A DNA stretch of 64,000 nt from Spiroplasma taiwanense CT-1. Its GTDB lineage: Bacteria > Bacillota_I > Bacilli_A > Mycoplasmatales > Mycoplasmataceae. Shown one piece after another: positions 11,024 through 20,739 of the stretch; the first letter of the stretch is position 1, and each line of letters starts with the position of its first letter. The stretch covers positions 248,001 to 312,000 of the forward strand of contig NC_021846.1 in NCBI RefSeq assembly GCF_000439435.1. The letters are read 5' to 3'. The position numbers and the translations under genes were made by a program. The notes under the pieces were generated by a model. That model had not been told where the DNA came from. It searched no databases and saw only the letters and a list, made by a program, of their open reading frames with translations.

Positions 11024-11497
11024 ATGACAGATAAAGATATTATTTTAACAGCAGAAGGTCTTCAAGAACTAAAAGATGAACTTACTCATTTAATTAATGT
11101 TATTCGTCCACAAGTTATTGAAGAACTTGTTGAGGCAAGAGCACAAGGTGATTTGTCGGAAAATGCAGATTATGATGCAGCAAGAAATAGGCAAGCAGAA
11201 GTTGAGGCAAGAATTAAAGAAGTAGAAGCAATGCTTTCAAAAGCAAAATTAATTGAAGATAATAAATCAAAAACTAAAGAAGTTAAAATAGGTAGTCAAG
11301 TTACTTTTACTAGTCACAAATCTAAAAATGATATGACAATTAAAATAGTTGGTGCTATTGAAGCAGACCCGTTTGAAAATAAGATTTCTAATGAATCACC
11401 ATTGGCAAAAGCAATGATGGGAAAAATTGAGGGTGACTCAGTAGAAGTTAGAGAATTAAAAGAACCTTATAAAATAACACTTAAAGAAATTAAGTAG
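11024..11497 (+). CDS. greA: Transcription elongation factor GreA
   Basis: A 157-residue GreA, exactly the usual length. The N-terminal coiled coil ends in the acidic tip ARAQGDLSENADYDAA (residues about 37-52), whose acidic residues reach into the RNA polymerase secondary channel to stimulate cleavage of backtracked transcripts. The C-terminal FKBP-like domain (KIGSQVTF...IVGAIEADPFENKISNESPLAKA) is intact. AAAGGGGACA precedes the ATG. Confidence 0.97.
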   Translation: MTDKDIILTAEGLQELKDELTHLINVIRPQVIEELVEARAQGDLSENADYDAARNRQAEVEARIKEVEAMLSKAKLIEDNKSKTKEVKIGSQVTFTSHKSKNDMTIKIVGAIEADPFENKISNESPLAKAMMGKIEGDSVEVRELKEPYKITLKEIK

Positions 11498-11498
11498 G

Positions 11499-11528
11499 AC
11501 CTAATAATTTAAATTAGGTTTTTTATAT
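11499..11528 (+). terminator. Terminator after greA
   Basis: Stem ACCTAAT / ATTAGGT followed by TTTTTTAT. Confidence 0.75.
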
Positions 11529-11544
11529 ATTTGGAGATAAAATT

Positions 11545-12420
11545 ATGAAAATACAAAAAACTTTTAGAAATCAATTATCAACAATTTATTTGGTAGGAAC
11601 TCCAATTGGTAATTTAGAGGATGTTTCAACAAGAGTGATTAAAACTTTAAACGAATCTGATGTTATTTATTGTGAAGATACCCGTGTAAGTTTAAAACTT
11701 TTTGAGAAACTTAATATTAAGAAAAAACTTAAATCCTTGCATAAATTTAATGAATTATTAATGGTAAATGAAATTTTAAATGATATTAAAATATATAATA
11801 AAATTTCAATAATTAGTGATGCAGGCGTGCCTTGCATTTCAGATCCGGGGGCTTTAGTTATTTCAAAAATATTAAATTCTAATGTTGATTTAAATATAAC
11901 TTCAATTAATTGTGGTCCAGCATATATTCATGCTATTGTTTCATCTGGTTTTGTTGCCTCACAAAATTTATTTTTAGGCTTTTTAGATAAAAAAAATATT
12001 CAAAAAAACTTAGTAAATTACTTGAATAATTTTAAAAATTCCAATATTTTAATAACTTTTTATGAATCAGTTCATAGAATTGAATCTTCTTTAAATTTAT
12101 TATCAACAATTCTTGAAGATGATACAAATATTGTTATTGCAAAGGAATTGACAAAAATTAATGAAGAGTACATAAGAGGAGAAATTATTGACGTTTGCAA
12201 ATATATTTCAAGTACAAAATTTACTAAAAAGGGAGAATTTTGCATTATTATTAATCCAAATTATAAATTAAAAAATGAAATTGAGATTGATATGAAAAAA
12301 ATTATTTTTGAAGTAAATAAATTAATTTTGGAGAAATATAGTAAAAAAGATGCAATTAAAATTATTTCAAAAAAATATAGTATTAATAAAAATGAATTAA
12401 CAAAAATTTTTTATAAATAA
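11545..12420 (+). CDS. rsmI: 16S rRNA (cytidine-1402-2'-O)-methyltransferase RsmI
   Basis: A 291-residue SAM-dependent methyltransferase that modifies C1402 of 16S rRNA in the decoding centre. The tetrapyrrole-methylase fold is marked by STIYLVGTPIGNLEDVS (about 14-30), YCEDTR, the glycine-rich SDAGVPCISDPG segment and FYESVHRI. Length is as expected. It lies close behind the greA terminator with its own GGAG site. Confidence 0.95.
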   Translation: MKIQKTFRNQLSTIYLVGTPIGNLEDVSTRVIKTLNESDVIYCEDTRVSLKLFEKLNIKKKLKSLHKFNELLMVNEILNDIKIYNKISIISDAGVPCISDPGALVISKILNSNVDLNITSINCGPAYIHAIVSSGFVASQNLFLGFLDKKNIQKNLVNYLNNFKNSNILITFYESVHRIESSLNLLSTILEDDTNIVIAKELTKINEEYIRGEIIDVCKYISSTKFTKKGEFCIIINPNYKLKNEIEIDMKKIIFEVNKLILEKYSKKDAIKIISKKYSINKNELTKIFYK

Positions 12421-12465
12421 TTTAACTTTTTAATAAATTTATCGATTATTTTGTTGGAGGTAAAT

Positions 12466-12746
12466 ATGGAAAAATTAAATAATAAACAAAAAAGAGAAAT
12501 AATTGGTGGAAAGGGTGTTACAGGTTCTTTACTTGGTGGCATTGCTGATATTGTTAAACAAACAGGTGGTTTTTTACAAATATGTTTGGAGCTATATCAA
12601 CGACAGTTTTTGCAAATAAAATGAAGAATAAAAGTGATAAATTTGAATTAAGCATTGGAGATTCTACTTTAAAAGTAGATAATTCTGTTTCAAATAAAAC
12701 AAAAATTGATTCTAAGAGTTCTTATAATATTATTGATTTAATTTAA
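12466..12746 (+). pseudogene. Frameshifted small gene with a GG-rich N-terminus
   Basis: Preceded by a good GGAGG site, an ATG opens a frame (MEKLNNKQKREIIGGKGVTG...) that runs to 12651 as 61 residues. The natural-looking continuation lies in another frame from the T6 run at 12570-12575: adding one T gives a single 93-residue protein ending ...KSSYNIIDLI at 12746. The GGKGVTGSLLGG stretch and a hydrophobic middle recall small secreted or bacteriocin-like peptides, but I cannot name a family. Either a sequencing slip, phase-variable homopolymer or pseudogene. It lies just upstream of the L21 leader. Confidence 0.5.
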
Positions 12747-12784
12747 AAAAATGTATTTTTTTATCATATTTGTTATAAAATTAT

Positions 12785-12866
12785 TTAGGTTGCTAGTTTC
12801 AACCGCTCTTTTGTATGTTACAAAGAAGTTTAAAACTCACATACAAGGCGAGTCTAGACTGGAGGA
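12785..12866 (+). ncRNA. Ribosomal protein L21 leader
   Basis: A structured 5' leader directly before rplU. It has a long stem TTGTATGT (12821-12828) / ACATACAA (12839-12846) inside an outer pairing of CTAGTTTCAACCGC with GGCGAGTCTAG. Position, length and layout match the L21 leader known from Firmicutes and mollicutes, which is thought to bind L21 and regulate rplU-prp-rpmA. A TATAAA-like -10 lies just upstream at about 12773. Confidence 0.75.
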
Positions 12867-12872
12867 AAAGAA

Positions 12873-13337
12873 ATGTTTGCAATTATAAAGACTGGTGGAA
12901 AACAAATTAAAGTTTCATCAGGAGATGAAATTTATATTGAAAAAGTTTCTGTAGAAGAAGGAAAAGAAGTTATTTTTAACGAAGTATTAATGATAGATTC
13001 AAATGTAGGGAATCCTTTTATTAAAGGTGCTGTAGTAATAGGTACAGTAATTAAACAAAGTAAGGAAAAAAAATTATGTGTTGTTAGATATCACCCAAAG
13101 AAAAATGTAAATAAAGTATATGGACATAGACAACCGTTTACTAAGGTTAAAATTGAAACAATTTCTGCATCTGGGGTAAAAACAACTAAAGTTTCAGAAC
13201 CCAAAGAAATTTCAACTACTACAAAAACAATTACAAATGCTAATGCAGCAAAAACAACAACTGTAGCAAAAACAACAACTGTAGCAAAAACAACAACTGC
13301 AGCAAAAAAACCTGTTGCTAAAAAAATAGAGGAATAA
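12873..13337 (+). CDS. rplU: 50S ribosomal protein L21 with a Thr/Ala/Lys-rich tail
   Basis: The first 100 residues are a full-length L21 (MFAIIKTGGKQIKV, then HPKKNVNKVYGHRQPFTKVKI), which binds 23S rRNA near L20. A further 50 residues form a low-complexity tail with three near-perfect TTTVAK repeats, ending KKPVAKKIEE. Canonical L21 ends at about 102 residues, so the tail is an addition typical of AT-rich mollicute ribosomal proteins but unusually repetitive. First gene of the rplU-prp-rpmA operon; the GGAGG site is part of the leader. Confidence 0.95.
   Translation: MFAIIKTGGKQIKVSSGDEIYIEKVSVEEGKEVIFNEVLMIDSNVGNPFIKGAVVIGTVIKQSKEKKLCVVRYHPKKNVNKVYGHRQPFTKVKIETISASGVKTTKVSEPKEISTTTKTITNANAAKTTTVAKTTTVAKTTTAAKKPVAKKIEE
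13247..13306 (+). repeat. 18-bp tandem repeat inside rplU
   Basis: Three and a third copies of GCAAAAACAACAACTGTA, encoding AKTTTV; the third copy differs by one base (GCA for GTA). In frame, so copy-number change would lengthen or shorten the L21 tail without frameshift. Confidence 0.85.
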
Positions 13338-13341
13338 TTTT

Positions 13342-13653
13342 GTGATATTGGCTAAAATTTTTAAAACTAATAATGAAATAATATCATTTAATATTAGTGG
13401 TCATGCAGAAAGCAATAAATTTGGTGAAGATTTAGTTTGTGCTGCGGTCACTGGTATAATTAATGGTGCATTAAATGCTTTAGATTTAAAATTTGGTAAT
13501 AATTTAGAATTAATTGTTAAAAAAAATGAAATTGTTATTAATGTTAAGGAAAATAATAACTTAATTCAAGAATTATTGGAATTTCTAATGATTCAATTAG
13601 AAACAATTTCTATTCAATATCCAAAAAATTTTAAAATAGAAGGGATGATTTAA
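13342..13653 (+). CDS. prp: Ribosomal-processing cysteine protease Prp
   Basis: A 103-residue Prp (YsxB family) starting at GTG. The catalytic His and Cys are present in [20 protein letters not shown] (residues about 20-38). Prp cuts the N-terminal extension of L27 before its assembly into the ribosome. It lies between rplU and rpmA, and the L27 encoded next to it does carry the extension, so enzyme and substrate are both here. Confidence 0.94.
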   Translation: MILAKIFKTNNEIISFNISGHAESNKFGEDLVCAAVTGIINGALNALDLKFGNNLELIVKKNEIVINVKENNNLIQELLEFLMIQLETISIQYPKNFKIEGMI

Positions 13654-13654
13654 T

Positions 13655-13945
13655 ATGCGTTTTTTATTAGGCTTACAGTATTTTGCTTCTAAAAAAGGAG
13701 TAGGTTCAACAAGAAATGGACGTGACTCTGAATCAAAACGTTTAGGAGCTAAAAAAGCTGATGGACAATTTGCAAATGCTGGTTCAATTATTTTTAGACA
13801 AAGAGGAACAAAAATCCATCCAGGGGCAAATGTTGGTCGTGGTGGAGATGATACACTTTTTGCTTTAGTATCAGGTATTGTAAAATACCAAAAATTTGGT
13901 AAAAATAGAACTAGAGCTGTTGTAATTCCACAAGAAGCTAAATAA
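13655..13945 (+). CDS. rpmA: 50S ribosomal protein L27 with cleavable N-terminus
   Basis: A 96-residue L27. The first residues [18 protein letters not shown] match the Firmicute/mollicute extension whose cleavage after the QYFA-type motif by Prp exposes the mature N-terminus, which reaches the peptidyl-transferase centre. The remainder ([20 protein letters not shown]) is standard. One base separates the prp stop from this ATG. Confidence 0.97.
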   Translation: MRFLLGLQYFASKKGVGSTRNGRDSESKRLGAKKADGQFANAGSIIFRQRGTKIHPGANVGRGGDDTLFALVSGIVKYQKFGKNRTRAVVIPQEAK

Positions 13946-13950
13946 TTTTA

Positions 13951-13979
13951 AGGCTCCAGTTTATGGAGTTTTTTTTTTA
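13951..13979 (+). terminator. Terminator after rpmA
   Basis: Stem GGCTCCA / TGGAGTT with a ten-base T-run. Confidence 0.8.
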
Positions 13980-13999
13980 AAAAAAGAAAGAGGAATAAA

Positions 14000-14848
14000 A
14001 TGTTTATATATGTTTCTTTAGGATTATTACTATTAGTTGCATTAATAGTAACTATTGTTATGATCTTTAAATCAAAAAAAACTGAGGCAAATAAATTAAA
14101 ACAACAACTTTATAATTTCAAAAAAATTTTTCAAAATCAGGAAAATAAAAAAATTAAATTGAAAAAATTTGAATATATTGAAGTTTTTAATAAATTTCCA
14201 TTTTTGTCAAATTTTTCCGAAACAAGTATTAGATTAGAAAATAAAAATATTAAAGAAATATTATTAAGAATGCAAGGAAATTTCTATAATTATTGAGCAA
14301 ATACCGAATATGATTTTTTTTTACTTTTTGAAAAAATTTCAAATGAAGCAAAAGTGCCTCTAAATCAAGAAGAAATTTTAAAAATTTACAATGTTTTTGC
14401 ACAAGAGAGTTTTGAAATATTTAAAAAAACTTTTATTAGTGAGGTAATGCCAGCTTTAATTTGTAAAAGTCAAAATAAAGTTTATAAATCTTTTAATGAA
14501 AATGAAATTAACAATTTTGTTGATAGTCAATTTTTATTTTTTTGCAAAGAAATTGATAATCTATTTAAAAAAATAGAAGAAGATATAATTTTTGAGGATA
14601 ATAAAAAAAGTAGTTCAAATAATCAATATTTTAAAAAAGAAACTAATTTATCAATTAATAATGCATACAAAATACTTGGCTTAAAACCATCTGATTCAGA
14701 TGAAAAAGTTAAAAAAACTTATAGAAAATTAGCAAAAGAATTTCACCCCGATAGAAATAAAAATGAATCTGCAAAAAAGAAAATGGCAGAAATTAATGAT
14801 GCTTATGATAAAGTTATCAGTGATAGAACAAAAAATAGAAAAGGATAA
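14000..14848 (+). CDS. Membrane-anchored J-domain protein
   Basis: A 282-residue protein: one N-terminal membrane helix (residues 2-23), a coiled and largely unrecognisable middle, and a C-terminal J-domain (about 215-280) with NNAYKILGLKPSD and the HPD signature in KEFHPDRNKNES. The J-domain would stimulate DnaK at the membrane. There is no Gly/Phe region or zinc-finger domain, so it is not DnaJ itself. The topology, with the J-domain at the C-terminus in the cytoplasm, suggests recruiting DnaK to membrane protein folding or secretion; client unknown. Confidence 0.85.
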
Positions 14849-14856
14849 ATAGTGAA

Positions 14857-16206
14857 ATGAATATAGATAAAGAAAAATTATTAGGAGAATATTTTAACAA
14901 TGTATTAATAGAAACAAAAAAATTAATAGCAATACCTTCATATAGAAAGGATTTAACAAAGGGAGCTCCAGTTGATAAAGATATTAGAAATGCGTTAAAA
15001 CATTGCATTAATTTATGTAAAAGTTTTGGTTGAAAGACTTTTACAGCACCAGATTATAGATATGGTTATGCAGATTATGGTTATGGTGAAAAATTATTTG
15101 GAATAATTTGTCATTTAGATGTTGTACCTGCAGGAAATTTAGATGAATGAAATACAAACCCATTTGAACCAGTTGAAATTGAAGGAAAATTATTTGGTAG
15201 AGGTTCTTTTGATGATAAAGGGCCAACCATGGTTAATTTATTTGCATTTAAATATTTAATTGATAATGGTTTTGAGCCTGATTATAAAATTAGGTTTATT
15301 TTTGGTACAAGTGAAGAAACTAATTGAGAATGCATGGAAGCATATGTTGCAAATGAACAATTATGTGATTTAGGATATGTACCTGATGGTCATTTTCCTG
15401 TTGTTTATGCAGAAAAATGAATTGTAGATATGGATTTAATTGGAGAATTTAACTCAGAATTTACAATAACAGGTGGAGAAGTTTATAATGCAGTAAATGA
15501 TTTAGTTAAGTATGAAGGGCCAAAAATCAACGAAATTCAAAACTTTTTGAAAAGTAATAATATTCAAACATACATAGAAAAAGAAAGCCTTTTTGTTAAA
15601 GGAATTTCAGCTCATGGAAGTTTACCTTTTAAAGGAGTTGCAGCATCATCGTGATTGCTAAAAGCAATTAATGAGGTTGGAATAAATCACCCACTTGCTT
15701 TATTTATTTCTAAATACTTTCATTTAAATTATGATATGAGTGATATCTTTGGTGATTTAACAGATGAAACTGGTTCTCTTACTACTTGCAATGGTATTAT
15801 AAATGTTTCTAAAAAAGATTTTAGATTTACTTTAAATTTTAGGGTTCCATGTACAAAAGACCCTCAAAAAGATATTATGGATGTCTTAAATAATTCTGTA
15901 AAAAATTATAATTTAAAAACTAAATTAATTTCAATTGAAGATAGAGTATATTTTCCAAAAGATAGTGATGTTGTAAAAAATATTATGCAAGTTTATAGAG
16001 AAGTCACAGGAGATAATAATGCTGAACCAATTGCAATTGGTGGAGGTACTTTTGCTAAATCAATGCCAAATATGATAGCTTTTGGAGCAGAATTTGATTT
16101 AAATGAATCAACAATGCATGCTTATAATGAATATGTAAAAATTGATGACTTAAAAAAAATGATGGAAATTTATGCAAAATCTTTAATTAAACTAACAAAA
16201 TTTTAG
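14857..16206 (+). CDS. pepV: M20-family dipeptidase (PepV-like)
   Basis: A 449-residue metallopeptidase of the M20 family, most like PepV, which releases amino acids from dipeptides in the cytoplasm. Metal-site segments are present: GIICHLDVVPAG (about 85-96), GRGSFDDKGPTM and FGTSEETNWECME, then the HG segment ISAHGSLPFKG. Five TGA codons encode Trp. It begins eight bases after the J-domain gene. Dipeptide breakdown fits an organism that imports peptides for amino acids. Confidence 0.92.
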
Positions 16207-16266
16207 TTTTTAAAATAATTTTTTAAACTTTATAAAGTTATAATCTTTAAAGGAGGTATAAAAATT

Positions 16267-16791
16267 ATGTTAAATAAAAAAATTCAAAAAGACTTACAAA
16301 AATATATTGATGAGCATGCAATAATGCAAAATAAATGCTTTAATTTAAGTAAAAATTGCAATGAACTAGGTTATCCAGGTTTCACACATTTTTTTCAAGT
16401 TCAGGCACAAGATGAATTCTTACATCAAAGAAGAATAATGAATTATCTTTTAGGAAGAAATTCAACTTATATAATGAATACACTTGATTTACAATATAAA
16501 AATTTTGATTCAATTATTGAAATTATTGAAGAATATAAGAAATGTAGGGAGCATTTTGCATTAATTTCTAATGAATTTTGAGTAAATGCTCAATCTTTAA
16601 AAGATATTGCTTCTGTTAAATTTTATGAATGATTCATTATTGATTTTTATGAAGAAATTTCAGAAATAAATGATTTGTTAGATTGGATTAAAATGTCAAA
16701 TGGCAATTTTTATAACATTGATAAAAAATTAGCAAAAAGAGAAAATCCTGATACAGAATTAGTTGTCGATCCATTTTCACCTCATAGTTAA
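16267..16791 (+). CDS. ftn: Ferritin-like iron storage protein
   Basis: A 174-residue four-helix protein colinear with bacterial non-haem ferritin. The ferroxidase-centre segments are recognisable: E in YIDEHAIMQ, E and H in QAQDEFLHQRR (the usual QEEMTH-type region), and acidic residues in FYEWFIIDFYEEISE. The end FYNIDKKLAKR matches the ferritin C-terminal helix. It would oxidise and store iron and protect DNA. A strong AAAGGAGG site precedes the ATG. Full retention of the centre is likely but not certain without alignment. Confidence 0.85.
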
Positions 16792-16795
16792 AAAA

Positions 16796-16838
16796 AAAAT
16801 TAATTGTAATTATTTTTCAATTAATTTTTTTTCTTTTT
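16796..16838 (+). terminator. Terminator after the ferritin gene
   Basis: Stem AAATTAATTG / CAATTAATTT with a long T-rich tail; low GC but symmetric. Confidence 0.65.
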
Positions 16839-16878
16839 AAGAAGCTATTTTTTACTATTAGTTAGTTTTTAAAAATGT

Positions 16879-16884
16879 TATACT
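16879..16884 (+). promoter_or_regulatory. Putative extended -10 of the rpsB operon
   Basis: TATACT preceded by TG at the right spacing (extended -10), about 145 bases before rpsB. Confidence 0.5.
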
Positions 16885-16891
16885 AATTATG

Positions 16892-17029
16892 TTTGTATAT
16901 TTGATTTTTAGGGTATGCAATCACATTTGGGAATTTTTTATCCTAGTGCTTGTTATTTTAATAAAACAAGTGGATAATTTTTGAACCATATGGAAGTTTA
17001 ACGAATTTAATTATGAAAGGAGCCTTAAA
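16892..17029 (+). promoter_or_regulatory. Structured 5' leader of rpsB
   Basis: About 140 bases of non-coding leader between the probable -10 and the rpsB ATG. It contains a clear hairpin around TGCTTGTT (16949-16956) and AACAAGTG (16965-16972), GC-richer flanking blocks (GGGTATGC, TCCTAGTGC, ACCATATGG) and ends in AAAGGAG. Leaders that bind S2 are known upstream of rpsB in several bacterial groups; this may be a mollicute counterpart but I cannot assign it to a family by eye. Confidence 0.45.
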
Positions 17030-17899
17030 ATGGCAAAAGACTTAACAAGAGAACAGCTTTGAGATGCTGGAGCGCAATTTGGTCATCAAACAAAACGCTG
17101 AAATCCAAAAATGAAACCATACATTTATGGTGCAAAAAATAAAAATCATATTATTGATTTACAACAAACAATTTGAAGATTGGAAGATGTTAAAAAAATT
17201 GTAACTTCAATTGGTCAAAGAAAAGAAAAAATTATTTTTGTTGGTACAAAAAGAAGCGCAAAGAGTGCTGTTAAAGAAGCAGCATTAAGAAGTGGAAATT
17301 TCTTTGTAAACTCAAGATGGCTTGGTGGAACTCTTACTAACATGAAAACTATTTCATTAAGAATTAAAACTTTATGAGATATCGAAAATGAAGAAAAAAC
17401 AGGAAAAATTAATTTAAGACCTAAAAAGGAACAAATTTTAATTAAAAAAGAAAAAGCAAAATTGGAAAAATCTTTAGGTGGAATTAAACAAATGCATAAA
17501 TTGCCTGCAGCAATGTTTGTAGTTGATCCAAAAACAGATGAAATTGCTGTTAAAGAAGCAAGAAAATTGAGAATCCCTGTAATTGCAATTTGTGATACTA
17601 ATGTTGATCCAGATATGGTTGACTATGTAATTCCAGCAAATGATGATATTCAAGAATCAGTTAATATAATTACAAATTATGTAGTTGATGTTTATGCTGA
17701 TGCAGCAGGAATTAAAATGCAACCAAGTAATTTAAAAATAATTGCTCCTAAAAAAGAAGATAGACCTGTAAGAGATGAAAATAGATCTTTTTCAAATAGA
17801 GGAGAAAGAGATTCAAAATACTCAGGTCCAAAAAAAACTTTTGATAAAAGACCAGAATCAAAAGAAGTTGCAAAACAAGAAAAAGTTGGGGAGGAATAA
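17030..17899 (+). CDS. rpsB: 30S ribosomal protein S2
   Basis: A 289-residue S2. Core motifs are present: [29 protein letters not shown]-like [23 protein letters not shown] and [17 protein letters not shown]. The last 55 residues are a hydrophilic Arg/Lys/Glu-rich tail beyond the usual S2 end. Many conserved Trp are TGA. S2 joins late in 30S assembly. It is followed by tsf at two bases, the classic pair. Confidence 0.97.
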
Positions 17900-17901
17900 A
17901 A

Positions 17902-18777
17902 ATGGCAGTTACACCACAATTAATTAAAGAATTAAGAGAAATAACATCAGCTGGTATGATGGACTGTAAAAAAGCTTTAGAAACTACTGAAGGAAATATT
18001 GATGAGGCAATTGTTTGATTAAGAGAAAATGGTCTTGCAAAAGCAGCTAAAAAAGCAGATAGAGTTGCAGCAGAAGGAGTTGCTTTTGCAAAAGCAAATG
18101 ATAAAAAAGCAATAATTTTTGAAGTTAATTCTGAAACAGATTTTGTTTCTAAAAATGATAAATTTATGTCTCTTATTGAAGATATTTCAAATTCTTTATT
18201 AAATTCAAATGCGTCTACTTTAGAAGAAGCATTAAATGTAAAATTATCAACCAATCAATCAATAGCTGAAGCTTGTGTAGAAGCAACAGCAACAATTGGG
18301 GAAAAAATTGAATTAAGAAGAATGGAAACTACTGAAAATGGAGTTTTATCAATTTACAATCATGCCAATAAAAGAATTGCAGTTCTTTTAAAATTTGATG
18401 GGTCAATCTCAAATGAAGATGCATATAATATTTGTATGCATGTTGCTGCTATGGCACCAAAATATCTTTCATCTGATGAAGTTCCTCAAGAATTTAAAGA
18501 TCAAGAAATGCATATTATAAAAGAAACAACAGATTTATCAGATAAACCTGCAAATGTAGCAGAAAACATTTTAAAAGGTAAATTAAATAAAAGAATTGCA
18601 GAAGTAACATTATTAGAACAATTATTTGTTATAGATGATAAACAAACAGTGGGAAATTTTATTAAATCAAAAAATTCAACTTTGGTAAAAATGTTTAGAT
18701 TTGAAGTTGGGGAAGGAATTGAAAAAGTAACTACTGATTTTGCAGCAGAAGTTGCTGCTCAATTAAAGGGGAATTAG
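17902..18777 (+). CDS. tsf: Elongation factor Ts
   Basis: A 291-residue EF-Ts, the nucleotide exchange factor of EF-Tu. The N-terminal UBA-like region [29 protein letters not shown] and the contact motif [11 protein letters not shown] (TDFV) are intact. Its ATG lies two bases after the rpsB stop. Length and C-terminal dimerisation region (KFYKFE-like [11 protein letters not shown]) are standard. Confidence 0.97.
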
Positions 18778-18780
18778 AAA

Positions 18781-19539
18781 ATGAATTTTAATCTTTTGGC
18801 CGCAATATCAGGTGGAGAACAGCTTTTAATTTTATTAGTAATTTTATTAATTGCAGCACCCTTACCAGCCATGGTTTCTTGAAATTTAGCTTTAAAATTT
18901 AGAACTAATAAATCTGAAGAAAAATATATTAATAAAACTTTATTTTCAATAGTAGTTTTAATTCAATCGCTAGCAATATTAACTTCAATTTTAGGAATTA
19001 TATTTTATTTTGTTTCAATAGATAATGAAAGTTTATCAAAAACTCTTGTAATTGTATTTATTGTTTTAACATTTGTACTTTGTGCATCTTGATATTCAAT
19101 AATTCTATTTGTGCCTCAATATATATGATTTATCTTAGAAGAAGAAAAAATGACTACAATTGGAGATACTTTAAAATTTTTAAAAATTAGAAAAATTATT
19201 GATGATGAAGAAAAAGGAATAGTTTATATAAATTATTCTGAAGGTAAAAAAACATTAAAAAAATTAAAATTTAGCAAAAAAACAGAAATAGGTTTAAATT
19301 TTATTAGATTAGCTGATAAAACAGGAGTAAAAATTGAAAAAGGTAACCAAATAGAATATTTTAAAGAAGAGTTATTAAAATTAAAGGGTATTAATATTAA
19401 TAATGATAGTAAAATTATAGAAGATAATTCAAAACAAAAAGATTCAACTAATTTAGAAAAAGAAAATAAAAATAGTGAAAAAAATACTATAAAAAATGAA
19501 CCAAAAAAATCTAAAGATGTTGAAGATAAAAAAGATTAA
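18781..19539 (+). CDS. Hypothetical membrane protein with a charged C-terminal tail
   Basis: A 252-residue protein starting three bases after tsf, so probably in the same operon. Three hydrophobic segments occur (about 15-35, 58-82, 93-118), followed by a soluble part and a Lys/Asn/Glu-rich disordered tail of about 50 residues. No known domain is recognised. Four TGA codons encode Trp. Its location in the translation operon says nothing certain about its role. Confidence 0.75.
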
Positions 19540-19550
19540 TAAAATAGTTA

Positions 19551-19600
19551 AATATGTGAAAATAATTTTCAAAAAAAAATATTTTCACATATTTTTTATT
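19551..19600 (+). terminator. Terminator of the rpsB-tsf operon
   Basis: Fourteen-base stem AATATGTGAAAATA / TATTTTCACATATT followed by T-rich sequence. Confidence 0.85.
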
Positions 19601-19622
19601 TTTTTAATAAAATATAATTGAA

Positions 19623-19717
19623 AAAGGCAGAGGTAGCAATTGCTTGAGAAATACTCTTAGAACCTGATCTAGTTAATACTAGCGTAGGAAGTCCTTTATA
19701 AAGACAATTCTGCTTTT
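19623..19717 (+). promoter_or_regulatory. TPP (thiamine pyrophosphate) riboswitch
   Basis: The conserved THI-box core is plain: TTGAGAAATACTCTTAGAACC followed by TGATCTAGTTAATACTAGCG and TAGGAAG, with the outer stem AGGCAG (19625-19630) / CTGCTT (19710-19715) closing the element. TPP binding would reduce expression of the gene that starts 18 bases later, a thiamine transporter. The expression platform is probably control of translation or of a terminator formed with the downstream T-run. Confidence 0.95.
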
Positions 19718-19734
19718 TTCATGGAGGAAAATTC

Positions 19735-20652
19735 ATGAATAAAAAAGTTATATTAAATATTATTTTTTCATTAATTAGAATGATATTATTTTTTGGAGTA
19801 GCAATTTGATTAAATATTGAAACAAAAAATAATGCAGATGCTGTTGAAAATTTGGCTTCTGTTATATTTACAACTATTCTAATTTTAATATTATTATTGT
19901 TATTTAATATTTTAGCAACAATTTTAAATGTCTATTCTGAGATTACAAATAAAAAATCATATATCATAATTTCATTATTAGCTCTTAATATAGAAAATTT
20001 ATTTTTTATAAAATTAAATTTTTATCAAAAACATAATTTTATGAAATGAAAAACTTTAGATATTGCAATGATAGGTTTATTATTAGCATTATTTTGTTCA
20101 ATAAATTTGATTACAGATATAATACCACCAATGCCTTTTTTTGTTACATTATCTTTTAAATTTTTACCTTTATTTTTTGGAGCATATATTTTAACTTTTA
20201 GTCAAACCACACTATTATGCTTTATTGCAGCAATATTTACTTTTATTTTTCCAGGCACATATAAAATATCATTTGAACAATGATTATTTGATTATTTTTT
20301 TACTGTTTTTAGTCCTTTTATTGCAAGTTGCTTAAAACCAATTAAAAATAATAAAAAAATTTTCGAAACTGTAGATTGATTAATTTTTATTACAGTTCCT
20401 TTATTAATGATATATTTGTCAAGAGTTGTTGCTGGTGCATTATTTTGATTTGAAAATGCTTGAGCTGGTTTTGGTTCATGAGGCTATTCATTGATTTTCA
20501 ATTCTTTTAATACAATTTTTGATTATATTTTATTAATAGTTTTAGTTCCCCCAATGTGTATAACATTGGATTTCATAAAATACAAAATGAAATCATTTCA
20601 TAATAATGAAATATTAGAAGATAAAAGTAATATTATTAAGGATAAAGATTAA
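19735..20652 (+). CDS. thiT: ECF transporter S component for thiamine (ThiT-like)
   Basis: A 305-residue integral membrane protein. The C-terminal 200 residues match ThiT: DIAMIGLLLALFCSINL, then SLSFKFLPLFFGAYI-like motif and YLSRVVAGALFWFENAWAGFGSWGYSLIFN, which contains the aromatic residues of the binding pocket. About 100 extra N-terminal residues hold two to three more hydrophobic segments and are not part of standard ThiT. The TPP riboswitch in front fixes the substrate class. It needs the shared EcfAA'T module, which is not in this window. Confidence 0.9.
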
Positions 20653-20654
20653 TA

Positions 20655-20692
20655 TTAAAAAATAAATTTTTAAAGATTTATTTTTATTTTTC
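20655..20692 (+). terminator. Terminator after thiT
   Basis: AT-only stem AAAAATAAAT / ATTTATTTTT with trailing T-rich sequence. Confidence 0.65.
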
Positions 20693-20739
20693 TATACTAA
20701 AAATTACCTTTTTGTTATAATTTATCTAGCGAGGTAAAT

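Noticed and set aside
13247-13306. Short tandem repeats as a possible CRISPR or mobile repeat
   Set aside because: The units are contiguous, 18 bp, in frame and encode AKTTTV; there are no spacers.
17748-18254. 168-codon minus-strand open frame
   Set aside because: Antisense to rpsB and tsf, both certain genes; no start signal.
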